Position numbers and translations under genes: made by a program. Below the pieces are notes generated by a model that was not told the DNA's origin, searched no databases, and saw only the letters and a program-made list of their open reading frames with translations. DNA of 64,000 nucleotides from assembly GCF_014647975.1 (NCBI RefSeq), contig NZ_BMQF01000010.1, positions 124,001 to 188,000 on the forward strand, in the 5' to 3' direction. This stretch comes from Streptomyces fumigatiscleroticus (GTDB taxonomy: Bacteria; Actinomycetota; Actinomycetes; Streptomycetales; Streptomycetaceae). Every line of letters begins with the position of its first letter. Position 1 is the stretch's first letter. Below, piece after piece: positions 42,838 to 51,751 of the stretch.

Positions 42838-45800
42838 CTACCGTTCGCTGACCGCCGCCGACCGCAGGGCGCGGCCCCGCGCGAAGGCCTCCTCGTACGC
42901 CTCGGGGGAGAGCCGTCCGCGGGCGTGCTGTTCCGTGCCCACGACATCGGGGTCGCCCTCGGTCGTGACCCCGCGCAGGCCCGCCGCGGCCCCCAGGAGC
43001 TCGGCCGCCCGCTCGGCGGTGGGCGCCACGGCGGCCAGGGCGTCGGCGACGTCCGCCAGGGCGAGGACGTCGGGCGATTCCAGGGCCAGCACGCGGGCCC
43101 GCGCCAGATGGTCGCGGGCCGTCTCCGTGTCGCCCTCCGCGGCGGCCGTGCGGGCCAGACCGGCCAGGATGCGCACCGTCTCGCCGGTGCTGAACCAGTT
43201 CGCGGCGCACGCCCGCAGGGCCTCCTCGTACCGCACGCGCGCGCGTGCGGTGTCGCCGGACAGCCGGGCCAGGTCACCGAGACCCCGCCGGGCGGCGGCC
43301 ACCTTGTCGGACGCCCCGGCCGTACGGGCGAGGGCCGCGCACTGTGTGAAGTGCGCGGCGGCCGCCTCGGCGTCGCCCAGGTGCAGCAGCACGGTCGCGC
43401 GGGTGCGCAGCAGGTCCGCGGTCTCCTCGGGCGCCTGAAGCTCCCGCACGTGTGCCAGGCCCTCGTCGAGCAGCTCCAGGGCGCGCCGGTGGGCACCGCG
43501 CCGGTCGGCCAGGGCGCCCAGCGCGTCGAGGCAGTTGGCCATGCCCCAGCGGTCGCCGGTGGCGCGGAAACCGGTCAGGGAGCGGGCGAAGGCGGCCTCC
43601 GCGCCGGCCGCGCGTCCCGCGAACAGGTCCTGGTAGGCGAGGCCCATGTCGAGCAGGGCCAGACCCCAGGGCTCCTCGCCGACCTGGACGCGGACATGAT
43701 CGTCGTCGGTGAGCCGCGGCCCGCCGACGAGGGACCACAGGACGACGGTGGACGGCCGGCGCAGCGGCCGGTCCAGGGTCCGCAGCACGGCCTCCACGCG
43801 CGCGAGGAGGCCGGTCTCGTCCGGGTCGTCGCCGCGCCCGGTGACCGTGTTCATCGCGCACAGGGCGTACTCCTCGGCCAGCCCCTCGGGCGGCTCGTCG
43901 CCGACGGCCGCCAGCAGCGCGCGGGCCTGCGCGACCTGCTCGCCGTGCAGGCCGCGCAGCCGCCGGAACCAGGTCAGGGCCGCCATGAGGCGCAGGGCGT
44001 CACCGGGGGCGGTGCGGGTGAGATGACGCTGGGCCGCGTCCAGATCGCCGTGCTCGGCGGTCAGCCGGGCCAGCCAGGGCAGCTGCCCGCCGCCGCGGAC
44101 GTACGGCTCGGCCCGCTCGGCCAGGCCGAGGAAGTACGCGGCGTGCGCGTCGGGGAGGCCGTCCCCGCCGGTGCGCTGCTCGGCGGCGAACGCGCGGATG
44201 GTCTCCAGCATGCGGTAGCGGCCCCCGGCCACCTCCACGAAGGACTTCTCCACCAGCGAGGCCAGCAGGTCCTCCGGGTACGGCACCCCGCACACCGCCT
44301 CCACCGCCTCCAGCGTGGCGCCGCCGGTGAACACGGTCAGCCGACGGGCCAGCTCCCGCTCCTCGTCGTCCAGCAGCTCCCAGCTCCACTCGACGACGGC
44401 CCGCAGGGTGCGGTGGCGGGGCGCCCGGGTGCGGTCGCCCCGCGACAGGAGACGGAACCGGCCGTCGTCGCGCGCGTGGCCGTCGTCCTCCCCGGCATCG
44501 AGCCGGTCGCCCAGGCGGTCGGCCAGCTCGTGGGGGGTCAGGGTGCGCAGCCGGGCCGCCGCCAGTTCGATCGCCAGCGGCAGTCCGTCCAGGGCCGCGC
44601 AGATGCCGGGCACGCGCGCGTGGCCGTCGAAATCGGGGCGCACGGCCCGGGCACGGTCCACGAAGAGCCGCGCCGCCGGCTCGGGCGGCAGCGGGGGCAC
44701 GGGGACGACGCGCTCGCCGGTGATGCCCAGCGACTCGCGGCTGGTGGCGAGGACCCGCAGGCCGGGGCAGGCGGCCAGGAGCAGCGCGGCGAGCCGGGCC
44801 GCCTCCTCGACGAGGTGCTCGCAGTTGTCCAGCAGGAGCAGCGGCGCCCGGTCCTCCAGGGCGGCCAGCAGCCGCTGTGTGATGTCGGCCACGACACCGC
44901 GGGAGCCCTCGCGGATCCCCAGAGCGGTCAGGACGGCGTACGGGATCCGGCCGCCGTCGGTCAGCGGGGCCAGCTCGACGAAGCAGACGTCCGCCAGGGA
45001 GCCCGCCGTCTCGATCGCGAGCCGGGTCTTGCCGGTGCCGCCGGGCCCGGTGAGCGTCACCAGGCGGGCCTCGGACAGCAGGGCGGTGATCCGGGCCAGC
45101 TCGGCGTCGCGGCCGACGAAACGGGTCAGCTGGGCGGGCAGGCGGGGCGGACGCGGCACCTCGGCCTGCCCCTGGAGCAGCTCCCGGTGGAGCGCGGCCA
45201 GCTCGGGCGACGGATCGGCGCCCAGTTCGTCGGCGAGCCGGCGGCGCGCCTCCTCGTACGCCGTGAGTGCCTCGGCGGGCCGCCCGTCGGCGTGCAGGGC
45301 CCGCATCAGCTGCCCGTGGAGCCGCTCGCTCAGCGGATGGACGGCCAGCAGCGCCCGCACCTCGGCGACGAGCCCGGGGCCGCCGCCGAGTGCCAGGTCC
45401 GCCTCGATCCGGTCCTGCGTGGCCGCCAGCCGCAGCTCCGCGAGCCGGGCGGCCTCGGGGTGGGAGGCCGGCAGGTCGGGCAGGGCCGGGCCGCGCCACA
45501 GGGCGAGCGCCTCGCGCAGCCGGGCCGCCGCGCGGGCCGGGTCGCCCGAGGCGAGGGCGGCCCGACCATCCTCGTACAGTCGTTCGAACGTGTGCAGGTC
45601 GACGGAGCCGGGCGGTGCGGTGATCCGGTAGCCGGTCGCCGTCGCCTCGATCCCCGCGTGCGGGGCGAGCCGCCCGCGGAGCCGGGAGACCTGCGACTGG
45701 AGGGCGTTGGCCGCCGACGCGGGCGGCCGGTCGCCGTACAGGCCGTCGATCAGCCGTCCGGCGGGCACCGCGCGGCCGGCGTCCAGGAGCAGCAGCGTGA

Positions 45801-45888
45801 GCAGGGCACGGGGGCGGGGGCCGCCGGGGTCGACCGGGCTGCCGTCGGCGGTGCGTATGTCCAGGGGACCGAGGAGGCCGAAGCGCAT
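42838..45888 (-). CDS. SARP/AfsR-type transcriptional regulator (BTAD + NB-ARC + TPR)
   Basis: 1016 residues from the ATG at 45888 (MRFGLLGPLDIRTADG). Residues 1-95 are an OmpR-like winged helix, about 95-250 the bacterial transcriptional activator domain (FERLYEDGRAALASGDPARAAARLREALALWRGPAL), about 260-560 an NB-ARC ATPase (LVTLTGPGGTGKTRLAIETA is the P-loop, PLLLLDNCEHLVEEAARL Walker B, GLPLAIELAAARLRTL the GLPL motif), and the C-terminal 400 residues helical TPR-like repeats. This layout marks pathway or global activators such as AfsR. The likely target is the downstream monooxygenase or itself. Confidence 0.92.
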   Translation of the reverse strand: MRFGLLGPLDIRTADGSPVDPGGPRPRALLTLLLLDAGRAVPAGRLIDGLYGDRPPASAANALQSQVSRLRGRLAPHAGIEATATGYRITAPPGSVDLHTFERLYEDGRAALASGDPARAAARLREALALWRGPALPDLPASHPEAARLAELRLAATQDRIEADLALGGGPGLVAEVRALLAVHPLSERLHGQLMRALHADGRPAEALTAYEEARRRLADELGADPSPELAALHRELLQGQAEVPRPPRLPAQLTRFVGRDAELARITALLSEARLVTLTGPGGTGKTRLAIETAGSLADVCFVELAPLTDGGRIPYAVLTALGIREGSRGVVADITQRLLAALEDRAPLLLLDNCEHLVEEAARLAALLLAACPGLRVLATSRESLGITGERVVPVPPLPPEPAARLFVDRARAVRPDFDGHARVPGICAALDGLPLAIELAAARLRTLTPHELADRLGDRLDAGEDDGHARDDGRFRLLSRGDRTRAPRHRTLRAVVEWSWELLDDEERELARRLTVFTGGATLEAVEAVCGVPYPEDLLASLVEKSFVEVAGGRYRMLETIRAFAAEQRTGGDGLPDAHAAYFLGLAERAEPYVRGGGQLPWLARLTAEHGDLDAAQRHLTRTAPGDALRLMAALTWFRRLRGLHGEQVAQARALLAAVGDEPPEGLAEEYALCAMNTVTGRGDDPDETGLLARVEAVLRTLDRPLRRPSTVVLWSLVGGPRLTDDDHVRVQVGEEPWGLALLDMGLAYQDLFAGRAAGAEAAFARSLTGFRATGDRWGMANCLDALGALADRRGAHRRALELLDEGLAHVRELQAPEETADLLRTRATVLLHLGDAEAAAAHFTQCAALARTAGASDKVAAARRGLGDLARLSGDTARARVRYEEALRACAANWFSTGETVRILAGLARTAAAEGDTETARDHLARARVLALESPDVLALADVADALAAVAPTAERAAELLGAAAGLRGVTTEGDPDVVGTEQHARGRLSPEAYEEAFARGRALRSAAVSER

Positions 45889-45939
45889 GCGCCGGATTCT
45901 GGCAGCCCGCGGGTGCGCCGGGAGTGGCGCGGGTACGGC

Positions 45940-45970
45940 AAAAAGCCGGCCCACACGAGGTGGACCGGCT
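45940..45970 (-). terminator. Rho-independent terminator of rpmB
   Basis: On the minus strand AGCCGG-x-CCAC arms (one mismatch) form a hairpin followed by TTTTT (complement of 45940-45944), 42 nt after the rpmB stop. On the plus strand it could also mark the divergent start region of the AfsR-type gene. Confidence 0.8.
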
Positions 45971-46011
45971 CAGTGCAGCGAACCAGCTGTGGCCGCGCGC
46001 TTAACTGGGCG

Positions 46012-46197
46012 TCAGCGCGAGACCTTGCCGGCCTTGATGCACGAGGTGCAAGCGTTCACGCGCTTCGGCGTCCCGCCGACCACGGTACGCACACGCTGGA
46101 TGTTCGGGTTCCAGCGGCGGGACGTACGGCGGTGCGAGTGCGAGATGTTGTTGCCGAAGCCCGGCCCCTTGCCGCAGACGTCGCAGTTGGCAGCCAC
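46012..46197 (-). CDS. rpmB: 50S ribosomal protein L28
   Basis: 61 residues. MAANCDVCGKGPGFGNNISHSHRRTSRRWNPNIQ and NACTSCIKAGKVSR are the L28 blocks. Four Cys in two CxxC pairs (CDVC, CTSC) make this the zinc-binding form; Streptomyces also has a Cys-free paralogue used in zinc shortage. Confidence 0.97.
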   Translation of the reverse strand: MAANCDVCGKGPGFGNNISHSHRRTSRRWNPNIQRVRTVVGGTPKRVNACTSCIKAGKVSR

Positions 46198-46333
46198 GGG
46201 TCACTCCAAAGACTTCAGATGCACTTACGGTTGATCCCGGCGCGCCGGGATCAAGATCTCGGGCTCGAGGAGCATCCGCGATCTGAAGGGCGTTGCCAGG
46301 GGGAGAGCCCGATCAGGATCGGGCAACCGGAGC

Positions 46334-46339
46334 AGCATA
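46334..46339 (-). promoter_or_regulatory. TATGCT -10 box upstream of rpmB
   Basis: A consensus-like TATGCT on the minus strand about 137 nt before rpmB. The -35 region is weak (TTCGTT at 18 nt). The interval 46198-46464 also carries the promoter of the divergent FakA-like gene. Confidence 0.4.
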
Positions 46340-46464
46340 CAACGGCTGCTCCCGTACAACGAAACTACCATGGCGGCGCAGGGAACCGTTCCCGGCCCTC
46401 TTCCGGTGCACACCGACCCGGGGTCTACGCTGCGTGCCACGTCCAGCAGCTCAAGGAGGCGCAG

Positions 46465-48165
46465 GTGGCGCAGGTGCCGCAGAGGTTCTTCGATGCTCTC
46501 GCGGTGCGTACCTGGTGCGGTCTGGCGCTGCGCGCGCTCGGCCGCGCGCGCGAGGAGATCGACGCGATCAACGTCTATCCCGTGGCGGACGGGGACACCG
46601 GCACCAATCTGTACCTGACCGTCGAGTCCGCGGCCACCGCCGTCGAGGCGGTCTTCGAGGGCCACGGGGCCGGCTCCGGCGGCGCCGCCGCTCCGGGACG
46701 TACGGCGCCGGACGGGCCCTCGCTGGCCGACGCGGCCCGGGCCATGGCGCACGGGGCCCTCATAGGCGCCCGGGGGAACTCCGGGACGATCCTCGCGCAG
46801 CTGCTGCGCGGCATGGCCCAGGTGCTCGCCGCCGACGGCACCGCGCACGCCGACGGACCGGCCCTGCGCCGGGCGCTCGGGCACGCGGCCGACTCCGCCC
46901 GCCGGGCGGTCGCCCACCCCGTCGAGGGCACGGTGCTCAGCGTCGCCTCGGCCGCCGCCGACGCGGCCGGCGGGGCCGACGGCGACTGCGGGGCGGTTGC
47001 ACGGGCGGCCTACGAGGGTGCCCGCGCGGCGCTCTCCGCGACCCCCGGCCAGCTGCCCGTCCTGGAGCGTGCCGGGGTGGTCGACGCCGGCGGGCAGGGT
47101 CTGGTGACGCTGCTGGCGGCCCTCGTGGAGGCGCTCACGGGACAGGCACCGGGAGGCGCGGAGGCACCGCCGGCCGTCCCCCACGCGCGCGTGGAGCACG
47201 ACGGCCGGGACGCCCCCGCCGCCTGCGCACCGGACGGGCCGGGCCCCGCCTTCGAGGTGATCTACCTGCTGGAGGCCCAGGACGCGGCCGTGGCCCGGCT
47301 GCGGGAGCGGCTGGACGCCCTCGGGGACTCGCTGGTCGTGGTCGGCGGCGACGGGCTGTGGAACGTCCACGTGCACGTCGACGACGCCGGTGCCGCGGTC
47401 GAGGCGGGGGTCGAGGCCGGACGGCCGCACCGGATCCGGATCACGCACTTCGGGGCCGGCGACGTGCACACCACCGGCGCCGGACGGCCGTCCGGCGAGC
47501 GGGCCCGGCGCGCCGTGGTCGCCGTGGTGCCCGGTGAGGGTTTGGCCGGGCTGTACACCGAGGCCGGCGCGACCACCGTGCTGGCCCGCCCCGGGGAGCC
47601 GCCCGCGAGCGGGGAGCTCGTGGAGGCCGTACGGAGCGCCCACGCGCGCGAGGTGGTGCTGCTGCCGAACGACGCCGAGCTGCGCCACACCGCGGCCGCG
47701 GCGGCCGAGCAGGTCCGCGCGGAGGGCGTCCGGGTGGCGCTCATCCCGACCCGCTCCGCCGTCCAGGGCATCGCCGCGCTCGCCGTGCACGAGCCGGAAC
47801 GCCGCTTCGACGAGGACGTCGTCGCGATGACCTCGGCGGCGGGCGCCACCCGCTACGCCGAGGTCACCGTCGCCGAACGCCGGTCCTGGACCACGGCCGG
47901 CATCTGCCAGGCCGGCGACGTCCTGGGGCTCGTCGACGGCGACGTGGCCGTGATCGGCCCGGACGTCACCGCCACCGCCGAGACCGTCCTCGGCCGCATG
48001 CTCGCGGCCGGCGGCGAACTGGTCACCCTCGTCCTCGGCGACGAGGCCCCCGAGACGGTCGCCGACCACCTTCAGGCGCATGTGCGGGAGACGTACCTCG
48101 CCGTCGACACGGTGGTGTACCGGGGCGGGCGGCAGGGGGCCCTGCTGCTCATCGGGGTGGAATAG
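46465..48165 (+). CDS. DhaL/DAK-domain fatty acid kinase-like protein (FakA family)
   Basis: 566 residues, GTG start 5 nt after AAGGAGG. The N-terminal DhaL domain binds ATP and Mg through NVYPVADGDTGTNLYLT and has GALIGARGNSGTILAQLLRGM and GVVDAGGQGLVTLL. The middle and C-terminal domains (VVVGGDGLWNVHVHVDDAG, HTTGAG, EVVLLPNDAELRHTAAAAAEQ, IPTRSAVQGIAAL) match FakA, which phosphorylates fatty acids held by FakB (DegV) proteins. No fakB is adjacent. It is a single gene divergent from rpmB. Confidence 0.9.
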   Translation: MAQVPQRFFDALAVRTWCGLALRALGRAREEIDAINVYPVADGDTGTNLYLTVESAATAVEAVFEGHGAGSGGAAAPGRTAPDGPSLADAARAMAHGALIGARGNSGTILAQLLRGMAQVLAADGTAHADGPALRRALGHAADSARRAVAHPVEGTVLSVASAAADAAGGADGDCGAVARAAYEGARAALSATPGQLPVLERAGVVDAGGQGLVTLLAALVEALTGQAPGGAEAPPAVPHARVEHDGRDAPAACAPDGPGPAFEVIYLLEAQDAAVARLRERLDALGDSLVVVGGDGLWNVHVHVDDAGAAVEAGVEAGRPHRIRITHFGAGDVHTTGAGRPSGERARRAVVAVVPGEGLAGLYTEAGATTVLARPGEPPASGELVEAVRSAHAREVVLLPNDAELRHTAAAAAEQVRAEGVRVALIPTRSAVQGIAALAVHEPERRFDEDVVAMTSAAGATRYAEVTVAERRSWTTAGICQAGDVLGLVDGDVAVIGPDVTATAETVLGRMLAAGGELVTLVLGDEAPETVADHLQAHVRETYLAVDTVVYRGGRQGALLLIGVE

Positions 48166-48184
48166 CCCGGCCCCGGCACGGCGG

Positions 48185-51100
48185 TCAGGCCCGCTTCTCC
48201 TCCACGACCTGGAGCATCTGCTCCGCCTCCGCCCGGCGGCTCTGGGCCGCCTCGTCCTCGGCGGGCGCACCGTCGTACACCGCCAGCACCGCACGCGCGC
48301 GTGCCACCGCCCGCGCCGGGCGGCTCAGATCGGCCTCCAGCCAGCCGGCGGCCAGCTCGGCGCCGGTACGGCTGTGCAGGGCGGTGTCGCCCAGCCCGGC
48401 GAAGACCTCGACCGCCCGCACCATGCGGGACAGCGCCTCCTCGAACGCCGCGCGGATCGCCCCGTCCTCGGCGTTCTCGGAGGCGGACCGGGCGAGCAGG
48501 TCGCCGAACTGCCGGTGGGTGTGGCCGAGCTCGGCGACGAGCCGCTCCCGGGCCTCCTCGTCGTCCGCGGCCGCCAGTGCCCGCTCGCACTCGCGCACCG
48601 CGGCCTCCATCAGCCCTCGCGCCTCGTCCGCTCCGTCCTCCGCGTGCAGCGCCAGCCACGCACGGGCGCGCAGCGAACGGACCACCCCGTGGACGTTGCC
48701 GAGGGAGCGCCACAGGTCGCCCGCGCGCGCGTAGGCCCGGTCCGCCTCGACGGGCAGCCCCGCCTGCCCGAGGGACTCGGCGGCGAGGTGGGCGAGCGTG
48801 GCGTGATCGTGCTGCTCGGGCCAGTGCCGGGCGATCTCGGCGGCCTGAAGACGCCGCTCCGCGGCCTCCCGGTGCTCCCCGAGCTCGCTCAGGCAGTCGC
48901 CCAGCCACCACTGCGTCTGGACGATCGCGCCCTCGCCGTGCGTCCGCGCCGAGAGGTCGGGCAGCGCCGACTCCAGCACCTCCGCGGCCTCCGCCCACCG
49001 CCCGTGCCGCAGCAGGAACCCGCCCAGCTGGTGCCGCGCCCAGGCACCGAGCGTCCGGCCCTCCCCGGCCTCGTCGGCCCAGTGCGCCGCCTCCAGGGCG
49101 TGCTCGGCGGCCTCCTCCGAGAGGCCCTTGGCCCCGAGGGTCTCGGCGAGCTGGAGGTGCAGCCGGGCCCGGCCGGACGCCTCCAGGTGCCCTCCGCCGT
49201 GCTCCAGGGCCGCCCGCAGCGCCCGTTCCGCCTCCGCGACGTCGCCGAGGTGGTGGGTGAGCTGGGCCTGCCGTGCCTCGTACTCCACCGCGAACCACGG
49301 CAGGCCCGCCGCGACGAACGCCGCCGCGGCCCGCGCGAACAGGCGGACGGCGGCCTCCACGTCGCCGGCCCGCGCCGCCAGGTCCGCCAGCATCGCCTGC
49401 GCCTCGGCGGCCCGTGCGGCCAGCCGTACGTCGTCGCCGGTGCGGCCGTCGACGAGCGCCAGCACCTCCCGCACGGCGGACTCGGCCTCGGCGACGACGC
49501 CCGCCGCGGCCCCACCCGCGGTGCCCGGCCCGTCACCGGCGGGACCTCTTCCCGCCGGGGTGCCGTCGAACCTCTCGTCCAGCGCCCTTGGCCCCTCGGC
49601 GTCGCCGTGCGCCGTGGCCCGGCCGGTGGTGTCCGGCCCGTCACCGGCGAGGTCTCTTTCCGCCGGGGTGCTGTCGAACCTCTCGTCGGGCACTCCGGGC
49701 ACTCCGGGCACTCCGGGCGCTTCGGTGGCGCCGTGTGCCGTGGCCCGGCCGGTGGTGTCCGGCCCGTCACCGGCGGGACCTCTTTCCGCCGGGGTGCTGT
49801 CGAACCTCTCGTCGGGCACTCCGGGCGCTTTGGCGTCGCCGTGTGCCGTGGCCCGGCCGGTGGTGTCCGGCCCGTCACCGGCGAGGTCTCTTTCCGCCGG
49901 GGTGCTGTCGAACCTCTCGTCGGGCACTCCGGGCGCTTTGGCGTCGCCGTGTGCCGTGGCCCGGCCGGTGGTGTCCGGCCCGTCACCGGCGAGGTCTCTT
50001 TCCGCCGGGGTGCCGTCGAACCTCTCGTCCAGCGCCCTTGGCCCCTCGGCGTCGCCGTGTGCCGTGGCCCGGCCGGTGGTGTCCGGCCCGTCACCGGCGA
50101 GGTCTCTCTCCGCCGGGGCGCCGTCGAAGTCGTCGTCCGTCACCGGCCCCTCGGCGTCGCCGTCCGCCTCGTGCACCCGGCGCATCAGGATCCGGGCCCG
50201 CCCCATCAGCACGGACGCGGTCTGCCGCAGCCCCGTGCCGCCCTCGGCGTACAGCGCGAGGACCTCGTCGTACAGGCCCGCGATCGTCTCGGCCGCCTCG
50301 TCCACATGGCCCGTGAGAGCGCGTACATGGGCCGCACGCGCGCGTGCCGCCAGCGCCTCACCGGGGTCGCCGGCCGCCGCGAACAGCTCCGCGGCCCGCT
50401 CGAACTGCGCGGCGCCCTCGGGGCCGAGTTCCATCGCCCGGTGGTCGGCGATCTCCGCGCGGTCGCGCGGATCCAGCTCGGCCCCCTCCGTGGCCCGGGC
50501 GGCCGCCGCCCACGCCTGCACGGCACGCGGCTGCAAGGTGTCCGAGAGACGCCGTGCCTCGGCCAGCAGCGCGGCCGGTTCCGGCTCGTCGGCCCGCTCG
50601 GCGACCGGATCCGCCACGGGAGCCGCGGGGGCCGGCCGGGACGAGCGGACCCCCAGCGGCAGCCGGTCCGCCAGCGGCTGCTGGGCCATGCGCGCACGGG
50701 TCCGCTCGCTGACGTAGGAGGTGCCGTTGCGCCGGTCGAAGCGCGCCGCGAGCGCCAGGGCCTCCGCGCGCGCGTGAGCGGCGAGCTCCCGGGCGGTCCA
50801 CGTCCGGCCGGCCGGGCCGGGCACCCGCCGGCCGCCCAGCCCCAGCCCGGTCAGCCGCTCCATGAGCAGCGCCACCACGGACATGAAGTCCAGCCTGCTG
50901 CGCGGATGCCCGTCGTCCGTGAAGTACGCCGGCCGCTCCGCGAGCAGCTCCAGACCGCGCGCCTCGTTGCCGGTCAGCGCGCAGAACTCCACGTGGTCGG
51001 CGTACGCGCCGCGCATGCTCTCCATGGTCCGCACCAGCCGGAAGCCCCGCAGATGGTTGGCGCGCGCCTCGTCCGCGCGGCCCAGCCGCAGCAGCGGGGC

Positions 51101-51751
51101 CAGGGACGACGCGAGCACCGTGTGCGGCTCGTGGGCGCAGGTGAACTCGCCCTGGAGCACCGGCCGCCACAGCTCGAGCGCCTGCGCGTCCCGGCCCCGC
51201 TCCGCCTGCCACCAGCCCTGCCCGTGCAGCTCGCACGCGTGGCAGTCGGCCATCTGGTCCCGGTCGGCGGCCAGCCAGGCGGCGTACGCCCGTTCCGCCC
51301 GCTCCAGGTCCCCGATGTGCGCGGCCACGCTGAACTCCGCGCTGCGCACCGCCCGTTCGGAGTGCCCGGCGAGCCGGTAGCGGTGCTCCATCTCGCCGAG
51401 CCACTTCTCGATGGAGGCGAGCGGGACGTGCGGCTGGTCGAGCATGCCGGAGGAGACCCACTTGAAGACCCAGTGCAGGGAGTGGGTCTCGTACTCGTCG
51501 AAGTCCTCCGGACGCTCGTCCCACATGCGCAGCAGGCGCGCGAAGGGGACGAACATCTTGTCCTTCTCGGAGCTGTAGTTGTAGACCTTCAGCTGGTGCC
51601 CGAGCGCCTCGATCACGGCGAGCGGGATGTCCAGCCGCTCGGCCTCGGCGAGCAGCTCCTCCGCGCGCGCGTTGCGGGCGGGCCCCTCCGGCCGCTCGGA
51701 GTTCTCCGCCATCGCCCGGCGGAGGGAGTCGAAGTCCGTGATCCCACTCAT
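48185..51751 (-). CDS. Large TPR-like repeat protein with internal 36-residue tandem repeats, partner of HSP90-like gene
   Basis: 1188 residues; ATG at 51751 overlaps the stop of the HSP90 gene (ATGA), so translation is coupled. N-terminal part (about 1-330) and C-terminal part (about 760-1180) are helical repeats with TPR-like spacing (AHWADEAGEGRTLGAWARHQLGGFLLRHGRWAEAAEVLESAL, AERRLQAAEIARHWPEQHDHATLAHLAAESLGQAG). Between them, residues about 540-750, are six tandem 36-residue Asp/Gly/Thr-rich units (consensus DERFDSTPAERDLAGDG...) that are surely disordered. No signal peptide or catalytic motif. A client-binding or scaffold role with the HSP90-like ATPase is inferred. In S. coelicolor I recall DAK and recG as neighbours, so this pair looks inserted. 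Confidence 0.85.
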   Translation of the reverse strand: MSGITDFDSLRRAMAENSERPEGPARNARAEELLAEAERLDIPLAVIEALGHQLKVYNYSSEKDKMFVPFARLLRMWDERPEDFDEYETHSLHWVFKWVSSGMLDQPHVPLASIEKWLGEMEHRYRLAGHSERAVRSAEFSVAAHIGDLERAERAYAAWLAADRDQMADCHACELHGQGWWQAERGRDAQALELWRPVLQGEFTCAHEPHTVLASSLAPLLRLGRADEARANHLRGFRLVRTMESMRGAYADHVEFCALTGNEARGLELLAERPAYFTDDGHPRSRLDFMSVVALLMERLTGLGLGGRRVPGPAGRTWTARELAAHARAEALALAARFDRRNGTSYVSERTRARMAQQPLADRLPLGVRSSRPAPAAPVADPVAERADEPEPAALLAEARRLSDTLQPRAVQAWAAAARATEGAELDPRDRAEIADHRAMELGPEGAAQFERAAELFAAAGDPGEALAARARAAHVRALTGHVDEAAETIAGLYDEVLALYAEGGTGLRQTASVLMGRARILMRRVHEADGDAEGPVTDDDFDGAPAERDLAGDGPDTTGRATAHGDAEGPRALDERFDGTPAERDLAGDGPDTTGRATAHGDAKAPGVPDERFDSTPAERDLAGDGPDTTGRATAHGDAKAPGVPDERFDSTPAERGPAGDGPDTTGRATAHGATEAPGVPGVPGVPDERFDSTPAERDLAGDGPDTTGRATAHGDAEGPRALDERFDGTPAGRGPAGDGPGTAGGAAAGVVAEAESAVREVLALVDGRTGDDVRLAARAAEAQAMLADLAARAGDVEAAVRLFARAAAAFVAAGLPWFAVEYEARQAQLTHHLGDVAEAERALRAALEHGGGHLEASGRARLHLQLAETLGAKGLSEEAAEHALEAAHWADEAGEGRTLGAWARHQLGGFLLRHGRWAEAAEVLESALPDLSARTHGEGAIVQTQWWLGDCLSELGEHREAAERRLQAAEIARHWPEQHDHATLAHLAAESLGQAGLPVEADRAYARAGDLWRSLGNVHGVVRSLRARAWLALHAEDGADEARGLMEAAVRECERALAAADDEEARERLVAELGHTHRQFGDLLARSASENAEDGAIRAAFEEALSRMVRAVEVFAGLGDTALHSRTGAELAAGWLEADLSRPARAVARARAVLAVYDGAPAEDEAAQSRRAEAEQMLQVVEEKRA
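49500..50150. repeat. 108-bp in-frame minisatellite inside the TPR gene
   Basis: The marker GGTGGTGTCCGGCCCGTCACC recurs at 49625, 49751, 49859, 49967 and 50075: spacings 126, 108, 108 and 108. The 126-bp unit contains an extra 18 bp from a nested 9-bp GGGCACTCC duplication. Degenerate half-units flank each end (near 49520 and 50110). Each unit encodes 36 residues, the frame being kept. Confidence 0.95.

Noticed and set aside
42925..48165. A 1746-residue plus-strand open frame across the AfsR-type gene, rpmB and the FakA-like gene
   Set aside because: Only the 46465-48165 part shows family motifs; the rest is antisense to well-supported genes.
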